Origin: Spirometra erinaceieuropaei
Lineage: Eukaryota; Platyhelminthes; Cestoda; Diphyllobothriidea; Diphyllobothriidae
Direction of reading: 5' to 3'
Length of the DNA: 64,000 nucleotides
Assembly (NCBI GenBank): GCA_902702965.1
Contig: CACRXP010000407.1
Location: 215,675-279,674 of the forward strand
Numbering within the stretch: position 1 is the stretch's first letter; the number at the start of each line of letters is the position of its first letter. Of the stretch, positions 60,101 to 64,000 are shown one piece after another. Under the pieces are notes generated by a model. It made no database searches, was not told the DNA's origin, and was given only the letters and a program-made list of their open reading frames with translations. A program made the translations under genes and the position numbers.

Positions 60101-63046
60101 ACAACCTCAAGGTCGCACACTCCTGCTCAACGATAACGCTATCTGCAACTGCTCGCAGTGCTGTTTACACTCAGCCTCAGTAAACGATCGTCCACCTGAC
60201 CGCCCTCTCTGTCTTCGATTTGTGAACTTTCAAGCTTTCGACCATCCTACTTCGGCAAACCTGGTCATTGCCGCAACCAAACAGGACGAGCTACAGGGTG
60301 CAACCTCGTTCAACGCCAGAATGAATGTGAAACTACCGGGATATTATTGTAGATCAGAATTTGCAGTTCTGGAGTGATAAATGACCTTTATCACACCAGT
60401 AATCTATGCCAAAATACCGTCGAACTCCGTTAGCCTTCACAGGAACACTTAATTAGTTGAGTCAAACGCTGCGGCAAGTGGAGGGCCTTTGGTTGTTGGT
60501 AGCCATTACAAGGTTCAACAATATGTCGCTGTGGGAATATTTTGTCTGCTCCTCGTCGTCCAACTCAAAACCCAACTTTGCTGAACTTCGTTCTAGAGCC
60601 ACGTAAACTCTGAACTGGCCTATAAATGATGATGACAAAGACATTTACCGCAACGTCGGTGACGCCTATGCCATGGTAGTTCGCGAGCCCGCTAAGTAAG
60701 TGTTTGGAAGCGGTCGCCTTGCTGACTGACCAATCCTGGAACCGACGCAGTGCGCAGACGGACAGTGTTTGACAGCGAGGCTCCTCGGAGTCTCCGTTGG
60801 GGTGTGTTGCTAGTGGGATCCACGGTGACCGCTGCTTTTCACGAAACAGCCCATGGCGACTCCAGCAGTGCTGCCACTATCACTAGATCGTATCTCGGTT
60901 AACGGGGAAAGAGCTAAGCTGCTCTCGCAAGCAGTGGTGACCACTGGCGTCTTGACGGACAAGGAGTCCCCGGCTGGAATTTACTGAGTTCTTCCTTAAT
61001 ATCTTGGGCTGGAGTATAGATGACATCAGTGGCCACTGGCAAATCGACGGAACGAGAGGTTTCGTCTGGAATTTAGAGTGTTTCGTTTAATGCCTTGACC
61101 TGGGGTATGGGTGAAAGACGACAGAAAGTAAGCCAAAATTGTTACTTCAGTTCCCCTTGTACATTTCTGCCTAAGGCACACATGCACGAGTCCAGCCACC
61201 CAAGCTCAAGCGAGGGCTCTCATCTATCAGGAACATTTGAAAAGCCGGTAATCGCGTCTCTTCGTCATTTTGAAACGGGCTTTCGGGACCCTGTAAGACC
61301 ACTGTCCAAAGCTTAGCCAGGAGACTGCAAGCCTTGCAGTGGTGCATACCCATGAGGCTGCCATCTGTTCAGGCACGCTGCTGCTGTTGCTGCTGCTGTC
61401 GCAGTTTCACGCACGCTTTCCCCCCTCACACGCGCACACCGTGTGCCTGCGTGCAGCCAGTCACGGGCTTGCCGGGTAGTTCAACCTTGACGTCTGCGCT
61501 ATAAGCTCCGTACGCCCTCTACCGAATTCAACTAACGGGCGCACAAGTGATCATATTTGCGCCAACGTCCATCCTCAGCCTCGTGTACGCTTTCGCTCAG
61601 GGAGGGCTGCCCTGCCGACCCTGTTTTCTGGTTTGATACAGTAGTATTTTCACGGGTCGTACACAACTGGCATCCAACAAGTCGATTGATGCACTTATTG
61701 AAACTTTCGAAAAAAGACCACGGAGGCACGGAAGACTACTGATAACAAGAATGACTGGGCACACAAACCCTATTCGTCCTTCTGGTTTGGTCCCCGTCGA
61801 CCTTCCAGTCATCCAGCTGCAACGTATGTTCGTCTTCTGCTAGAGGGTTCGCTACTGTTACATGCACGCGATAACACGTGATATCTGGGTAACTTACGAT
61901 TTAGGGCGTGCTGTGTTGCCTTATTGCATACTGTTCTTTTCATGGTTCGTAGACCTTTTTACGGCTGGTGACATGGGAGAACGCCAGCTTGTCTTCCTCC
62001 TCCTGCTCCTCCTGCTCTTTATCCTCCTTCTCCCCCCACCTCCTCCTCCTCCTCCTCCTCCTCCTCTTTCGCGGACTAATATCCATCATGTTAAAGTTGG
62101 TTCTTCGCGAAATCCTGGCACGATTTCCGACCGACGGCGACCGGATTATAATTATTATACCAAATTAACATTTTTGTCTTCAAAGTATCAACAAGGGTTT
62201 GTCGGGGTTTCCGCCGAATTGTATTATCAGTGTTACGTGTTTCGCTTGGTCAGTGCTGATTTACTTCTTTCGTGATTTTATGTATGGACTTTCGCATCAG
62301 CTGAAAAACACTGCGGTGGGCTGTTAATACTGGGCCCAAATTTCCTCTTTTGCCTCTCGCCTTGGCCACTTTTCGACTTTAGCGCAAAAGATCGCCTATT
62401 TGGTCAACATAAGGATGCTCTTTTTATTTCTTTTTATACCACATAATGACACCACCTACTGACTACACTCACACGTCCCTAAGTGAAATTAATTTCCAAC
62501 CTTCATTGCTCATTTCAACTCTAGTTAAGCCAACATTTCTCGTTCGCGCTTGACTATGACAGGCAGAAATTTCGCCAAAAAATTTTATGCACTTCCAAAA
62601 GAAAATGCACTCTGTCTATCCGCCCATACTCATAATATACAATATGCAATCAAACAGCACCCTTTGCGGACTGACTTTAAGAGGAAATGGAATCGAAAGA
62701 TTGACCGAGATTAAGCAGTCGGGCAATGTCATATGGGTTCCACGTTTGTGTCGCATGGGAGGTTTGTGAGTAAACGACTCTGTGTCGAATTAGCTTGCCA
62801 ATGAAGGTCCTTATTTTACGGATACACTGTCGGTCGTTAATCCCAATTTCCAGTGTATGAGCATTATGTCGTAGTGTATGTTACAGCTCCCCTTTGTTTA
62901 TTACTCTCGTGGGTCTGCACAACCCTCAATTTCAGTATTGTTTTTTTTTCTCAGGTGTCGTTCAGGACACTCTAGCCCGTTTGGCGGACTTGGCAAAGTG
63001 TATTACCGAGGAGAAAGACAAGGATGAGGACGACGTTAGTGAATGA
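35956..63046 (+). CDS. CCHCR1: Coiled-coil alpha-helical rod protein 1-like, 10 exons
   Basis: The product is a 686-residue, largely coiled-coil protein. Vertebrate CCHCR1 acts at centrioles and P-bodies, probably as a scaffold. Exons: 35956-36173, 39192-39411, 43244-43407, 44754-45006, 46494-46915, 50804-50925, 52062-52132, 54680-54874, 58496-58799 and 62955-63046. Every junction is GT-AG, phases agree throughout, and the sum is exactly 687 codons including the stop. Segments that line up in order with human CCHCR1 are LRAYVGSE (human LRKYVGEQ), LRLMRIQLQSLEKVMRLQE, RAWRHHVLRLLMQQ (human NRWREKVFALMVQL), LEHRLDFACSRLPLVRSLL, DLAKAIVAARRAERKA, and the C-terminal TLARLADLAKCITEEK. Human CCHCR1 is about 100 residues longer, mostly at the N-terminal coil. 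The identification rests on these remembered segments, not on a database search. ATTAAA at 63134-63139 supports the 3' end. Confidence 0.84.
36660..36935 (-). mobile_element. tRNA-headed SINE, diverged
   Basis: Minus-strand copy lacking the middle GCCGCTGTGCGG part. It lies in CCHCR1-like intron 1. The piece at 36585-36620 is another fragment of the family. Confidence 0.65.
36936..39191. other. CCHCR1-like intron 1, no further exon found
   Basis: Searched for coiled-coil exons that would fill the shorter N-terminus relative to the human protein. None with usable splice sites was seen. Confidence 0.45.
39192..39411 (+). CDS. CCHCR1: CCHCR1-like exon 2
   Basis: The exon enters in phase 2 after CCTGTAAAG. 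It encodes a heptad-rich segment (KLAEKVTRLRADLSAAEANY) followed by ESLSALRAYVGSE. The donor CAG/GTAGGA at 39412 leaves phase 0, matching the next acceptor. An earlier candidate donor at 39386 would break phase. Confidence 0.8.
39482..39652 (+). mobile_element. tRNA-headed SINE, 3'-truncated
   Basis: Starts GGGCTCGTGACTTGATGG, with B-box GGGTTCGAATC, then GGTTGGGATATGGCTGGCTG and CCAGAAATGGCCG. It lies 70 bp after the exon 2 donor of the CCHCR1-like gene. Confidence 0.75.
40783..40860. repeat. Short solo MITE relic
   Basis: CAGTTAGTGACCTAACTCAT at the left and CCATTTCATGAG at the right resemble the MITE termini with nearly all interior deleted. A similar 38-bp palindrome (CAGTTCGTGAC...GTCACGAACTG) is at 47644-47681. 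Confidence 0.4.
40861..42534. other. CCHCR1-like intron 2, AT-rich, no recognised gene
   Basis: Very AT-rich from 40860 to 41760. Overlapping ORFs on both strands at 41766-42144 have no known domain. Confidence 0.55.
42535..42785 (+). repeat. Degenerate telomere-like (CCCTAA) tract
   Basis: Many variants of CCCTAA (AACCCTAACC, AAGCCTAAC, ATAACCCTAACC) run for 250 bp. This fits an old interstitial TTAGGG-type array. It lies in CCHCR1-like intron 2. Confidence 0.7.
43244..43407 (+). CDS. CCHCR1: CCHCR1-like exon 3
   Basis: The acceptor is TTTTTCACCTCCAG. The exon encodes ARRENEMLKEELRLMRIQ, continuing to MRLQEREA and a Pro/Ser tail. The donor GTGCGG is weak but is the choice that gives phase 2 into exon 4 (AA plus G, Lys). 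Confidence 0.78.
44754..45006 (+). CDS. CCHCR1: CCHCR1-like exon 4
   Basis: The acceptor is CCCCCCACGCCAG. The exon starts TDYDDMPPISPADG, then RAWRHHVLRLLMQQ, then a long coil rich in Glu, Ala and Gln. The donor GTGAGA leaves phase 0. Confidence 0.83.
45718..45890. repeat. Imperfect palindrome, arms about 45 bp
   Basis: AATGCGTGAACTTGGAGTAA and ATCTTTCAGAA are mirrored by TTCTGAAAGAT and TAACTCCAAGTTCGCGCAT. Related GAACTTGGAG and GACACGCGTGTTT segments recur near 17320, 45570 and 50240-50480, so it belongs to a dispersed family. Confidence 0.6.
46046..46225 (-). mobile_element. tRNA-headed SINE, head and proximal body
   Basis: Minus strand, with a well-kept head (ATGGCCCAGCGGTTAGAACG) and B-box GGGTTCGAGTCCC. 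It lies in CCHCR1-like intron 5. Confidence 0.75.
46494..46915 (+). CDS. CCHCR1: CCHCR1-like exon 5
   Basis: This is the largest exon. The acceptor is CTTTTACACCCCTGTAG; an alternative AG 15 bp downstream (46508) would remove five residues in frame. It encodes QQLQDLQVSLSSKQQQ, then LRRLQVLEHRLDFACSRLP, then a less coiled linker with TGTQTELD. The donor is GTGAGT, phase 2. Confidence 0.83.
47034..47058 (+). repeat. Poly(G) tract interrupted by one T
   Basis: Six G, one T, then eighteen G, just after CCHCR1-like exon 5. It can form a G-quadruplex in the nascent RNA. Confidence 0.9.
47190..47640 (-). mobile_element. tRNA-headed SINE, minus copy followed by an inverted head
   Basis: From 47190 to about 47545 a unit runs on the minus strand. 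From 47546 a head and tail segment runs on the plus strand (CTCTAACCAACAG, GGTATCGCTGGCTGATGACG). The junction is abrupt, as in the 31.4-32.1 kb composite. Confidence 0.7.
47975..49125 (+). mobile_element. tRNA-SINE body split by a MITE
   Basis: 47975-48045 (CCAGAAATGGCCATTCC, CTTGTCTTTGTC, GCCTATAT) and 49042-49125 (CCAGCTGCTCTGTGG, GGGCACAATGGGACGAGTG, GCGATCGGCG) are the two halves of one SINE, interrupted by the 996-bp MITE. Confidence 0.75.
48046..49041. mobile_element. Foldback MITE (same family), 996 bp, nested in a SINE
   Basis: CAGTAGATGTGCTAAC at the left and its inverted match at the right, TA flanks at 48044-48045 and 49042-49043. The interior follows the 284-1273 copy closely throughout. 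SINE sequence resumes on both sides. Confidence 0.9.
49424..49464 (-). repeat. (AGC)n microsatellite
   Basis: An interrupted AGC/CAG trinucleotide run. It creates the alanine stretch of a minus-strand ORF, which should not be read as a gene on that basis. Confidence 0.8.
50804..50925 (+). CDS. CCHCR1: CCHCR1-like exon 6
   Basis: The exon follows CTGTCCATTTTAG and encodes QQERQQAIADRDLLASRLEE and FQERVDAVKKK. The donor is GTGAGT, leaving phase 1. Confidence 0.83.
51150..51575 (+). mobile_element. tRNA-headed SINE, about 1.4 units in tandem
   Basis: The TATATCATGCGCCGCTGTG to GATCGATGAGCGCC block is followed by a complete head and body, then the same block again (51465-51575). The repeat period is about 300 bp. 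Confidence 0.8.
52062..52132 (+). CDS. CCHCR1: CCHCR1-like exon 7
   Basis: A 71-bp exon, too short to stand out as an ORF. The acceptor is TTTTATATTAAG and the donor a consensus GTAAGT. It encodes CVFEVAILDQKLMEAEQDSK and DKGI, and its phases fit both neighbours. Confidence 0.82.
52490..52835 (+). repeat. Dispersed repeat R3, copy 2
   Basis: A G+C-rich copy with GTGGGGGAGGAGGG and CACACGGCGGACATTGTCGG, ordered like the 11.3-kb copy. No coding capacity recognised. Confidence 0.6.
53161..53202 (-). ncRNA. Hammerhead ribozyme motif, partly decayed
   Basis: On the minus strand: GTCT, CTGATGA (53198-53192), a GATTC/GAATC stem, GAAACTTC, GGGCC. GAAACTTC breaks the stem III palindrome. It lies in CCHCR1-like intron 7, antisense to the gene. 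Confidence 0.5.
53262..53463 (+). repeat. Degenerate telomere-like (CCCTAA) tract
   Basis: CTTAACC, ACCCTAAACC and CCTAACCC variants run over 200 bp, directly after the decayed hammerhead copy at 53161-53202. Confidence 0.65.
53565..54650 (-). pseudogene. LINE 3' half inserted antisense in CCHCR1-like intron 7
   Basis: Minus-strand blocks are INVPRVIKDLGVSYSKSLNL, RRTTGFILRNFKTRD and YVRPGLEYCSFSFS; after a stop near 54.3 kb, ERCRLTGLDPLWFRRLQKGL and AIWNKLPMSAKTLQNYPLF. It ends in an (ATTT)n tail at 53562-53580. The 5' end is truncated about 30-50 bp from exon 8. Confidence 0.87.
54680..54874 (+). CDS. CCHCR1: CCHCR1-like exon 8
   Basis: Sixty-five codons of uninterrupted coil, ELESVRQRLNDLTLEHQ to RKANQQEVERKAQ, behind a strong polypyrimidine acceptor (CTCTTTTTTTTTAG). 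The donor is GTAGTT. An antisense LINE ends only a few tens of bases upstream of the acceptor. Confidence 0.85.
54950..55300. mobile_element. Short MITE-like element with about 70-bp terminal inverted repeats
   Basis: GGCAACGGTATAGAGA with GGACCCC and CTGTGGATCGTG near 54960-55025 recurs inverted at 55225-55295. No ORF. It lies in CCHCR1-like intron 8, 80 bp after the donor. The target duplication was not resolved. Confidence 0.7.
55990..56095 (+). repeat. Degenerate telomere-like tract, short
   Basis: TTTAACCTAACC, CTTAACCGTAACCC and related variants over about 100 bp. Confidence 0.5.
56100..57000. other. CCHCR1-like intron 8, no recognised gene
   Basis: No repeats or domains recognised between the telomere-like tract and the 3' end of the PLE. 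Confidence 0.55.
57149..58446 (-). mobile_element. Penelope-like element: RT plus GIY-YIG endonuclease, long intact ORF
   Basis: An open frame of about 430 codons without stops or frameshifts. The longest ATG-started part runs from 58288. RT motifs seen are DGVAMGSPLGPLLANIF and YVDD (residues 60-63 from that ATG), followed by PFLDVLLSRR. The C-terminal GIY-YIG domain is at residues 261-310, with CSCGAEYIGRTSRRL, KRMKEH, and ILAHMVDTGHR. The N-terminal part of RT is missing; the ORF runs directly to an (ACTT)n tract at 58446-58466, so the copy is 5'-truncated. It lies antisense in CCHCR1-like intron 9. The 3' untranslated part reaches about 57000. The open frame suggests a recent insertion. 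Confidence 0.93.
58446..58466 (+). repeat. (ACTT)n microsatellite at the PLE 5' junction
   Basis: Five units of ACTT separate the truncated PLE from the exon 9 acceptor. Simple repeats at insertion junctions are often made by the element's reverse transcriptase. Confidence 0.8.
58496..58799 (+). CDS. CCHCR1: CCHCR1-like exon 9
   Basis: The exon starts with coil (VTELESGYDAKFAQMKKDLQ) and turns into a Pro/Thr-rich, probably disordered linker (RPPDLASAAYHTP through TCHIPADQLG). The donor GTAGGT leaves phase 1. The acceptor lies about 50 bp from the end of a Penelope-like element. Confidence 0.82.
59230..59883 (+). pseudogene. Unidentified degenerate coding-like stretch
   Basis: Open segments in shifting frames: RGTNAEFVEVDDEERAQTIS (59.27 kb), EGAYRMIERSDGPIYANRFA (59.48 kb), then INLNGVLSWTETQPKKTS and KLADLATSFTEDPILYNSLK to a stop at 59883. 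At least two frameshifts separate them. The character is protein-like but no family is recognised. It lies in CCHCR1-like intron 9. Confidence 0.25.
59884..62954. other. CCHCR1-like intron 9, mostly unrecognised
   Basis: Contains CTG-rich and CCT-rich simple repeats (61375-61410 and 61990-62068). No gene or known element was seen. Confidence 0.5.
61990..62068 (+). repeat. Polypyrimidine tract with (CCT)n
   Basis: Almost 80 bases of C and T (TCCTCC, CTGCTC, CCTCCTCCT), upstream of the last CCHCR1-like exon but too far (900 bp) to be its acceptor tract. Confidence 0.8.
62955..63046 (+). CDS. CCHCR1: CCHCR1-like exon 10 (terminal)
   Basis: The acceptor is a long T tract followed by CTCAG. The exon encodes GVVQDTLARLADLAKCI, then an acidic end (EEKDKDEDDVSE) and TGA. 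The human C-terminus has a matching SVLLDDLQDLSEAISKEE. A GTTAGT inside the last codons could act as a donor, but the ATTAAA signal 88 bp after the stop favours termination here. Confidence 0.8.
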
Positions 63047-63133
63047 GTTTGTCATTTTGTGACTTTTCCATTGGCAAAATTCCCGCTATCTTTTTCCGTC
63101 CCTGTCTCGCCTGTTTTGTTTGCGAAGTGTTTT

Positions 63134-63139
63134 ATTAAA
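63134..63139 (+). promoter_or_regulatory. ATTAAA poly(A) signal of the CCHCR1-like gene
   Basis: The canonical variant hexamer ATTAAA lies 88 bp downstream of the stop codon, in a T-rich 3' flank. Confidence 0.5.
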
Positions 63140-63978
63140 AACTTTATTTATGTTGCATTCTACTTTATTCTCCCTCCTCGACTTTATGCTGGGCATACCT
63201 TACATAGATTGATCAGGTTTGCACCCTGACGATTTCTGAAGAAGTTTTGCTGTCAGCCGTGCAACGACGCGATGGTCAGTCACTGAGAGCGAAGAGTTTG
63301 TGGTTAGATTACGCTACAAGCCCCTTTTATTGCGAGATAACCCTCAACCGGTCTCCTACTCTCGGATTCTTCTCAAGCATCATGCATACGAAACGCCGGA
63401 ATGTATTCACAATGGGCTTTTAAGGCTTCGGTCCTGAGATCTAGATGAGCATTATGTTTGATCGTTTTTACCTCGCGGAATCGCCGCGCCATGTAAAAGT
63501 TTCGCAAAGTGCGGCAATTAGTGTACGGAATCTACACAAAGGTTTTCGCGTCATATTTTCAGTACTGGCGCTAGCTAAAATCCTGACGACCGTCTCACCT
63601 GTTCTCTGTACGTAAATGGATTATCTGTGAGAGTTTTATTTCATTACTGGTTCTCCATCCTAATACATGTCTGTGTCCTTAACTAGCATCCATCTTGAGA
63701 TTAGGGTCTAAACCATTTCTGGTGCAACATTCTGCTATCAGTTGCAGTATTTCATATTTCATGGTCCGACGAACAAGAGTCTTCGAAGTCAGAAGTCGAG
63801 AGAAAAATAAGCAGGCTAACGCTTATTGAGGCAGGCCACACAAAGTGGTACAGACGTTTTCAGTCGCTGCAGTCAGCCGACTCGAGAACTGAAGTACGTT
63901 TCTGTCGCGTGGAAGAGATTATGTCCATACTATCGCGCTCCGAGTGCGTTGCAACATCGTCATGAAAGGATAGTGGCA

Positions 63979-64000
63979 GTAGTAGTAGTAGTAGTAGTAG
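63979..64000 (+). repeat. (AGT)n microsatellite at the window edge
   Basis: Seven AGT/GTA units running off the end of the window. Confidence 0.85.

Noticed and set aside
1..64000. CRISPR arrays, bacterial operons, rRNA genes
   Set aside because: No regularly spaced direct repeats, ribosome-binding-site-led gene clusters or rRNA segments were seen; splice sites and element types show a eukaryotic genome.

Overview
This is a eukaryotic genomic window, most likely from a flatworm and probably a large-genome tapeworm. The reasons are a protein phosphatase 4 gene with two 33-bp introns at its 5' end and introns of 1.4-5.2 kb after them, many Penelope-like elements (PLEs) with hammerhead-ribozyme motifs, CR1-like LINEs, and degenerate TTAGGG-type tracts. 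The organism call is inference; nothing in the window names the species. The sequence is gene-poor, and most bases are repeats or unrecognised DNA. One run of Ns (25457-25549) marks an assembly gap.

Three protein genes can be supported. (1) On the minus strand, 17223 down to 5954, six exons encode a complete 307-residue serine/threonine protein phosphatase 4 catalytic subunit, with every metal-binding motif and the C-terminal DYFL intact. (2) On the plus strand, 29915-30190 is the last exon of a SpoU/TrmH-family RNA 2'-O-methyltransferase. Its upstream exons were not found. (3) On the plus strand, 35956-63046, ten exons give an uninterrupted 686-residue coiled-coil protein resembling CCHCR1 (coiled-coil alpha-helical rod protein 1, a centriole/P-body protein in vertebrates). 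Its introns are filled with mobile elements, including a long-ORF PLE inserted antisense about 50 bp before exon 9.

The mobile-element layer is rich. A Tc1/mariner-like foldback MITE family (TA target, CAGT...ACTG ends) has long copies at 284-1273, 9349-10520 and 48046-49041, plus deleted copies. A tRNA-headed SINE of about 300 bp recurs at ten or more sites, several as head-to-tail multimers; one composite is flanked by a 14-bp target-site duplication (TSD) and has an inverted end. CR1-like LINE copies lie at 18.5-24.6 kb and 53.6-54.65 kb. PLE fragments lie at 25.3-27.7, 34.4-35.6 and 57.0-58.45 kb. Eight hammerhead-type ribozyme motifs, intact or decayed, sit in or near PLE-type terminal repeats. 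One is in a roughly 130-bp mini-insertion with a 13-bp TSD inside a LINE, and one lies in sense about 420 bp upstream of the CCHCR1-like start codon.

The three genes show no functional operon-like relationship. The most unusual content is the hammerhead/PLE mini-element system, the multimeric tRNA-SINEs and the exon/intron architecture of the two well-resolved genes.
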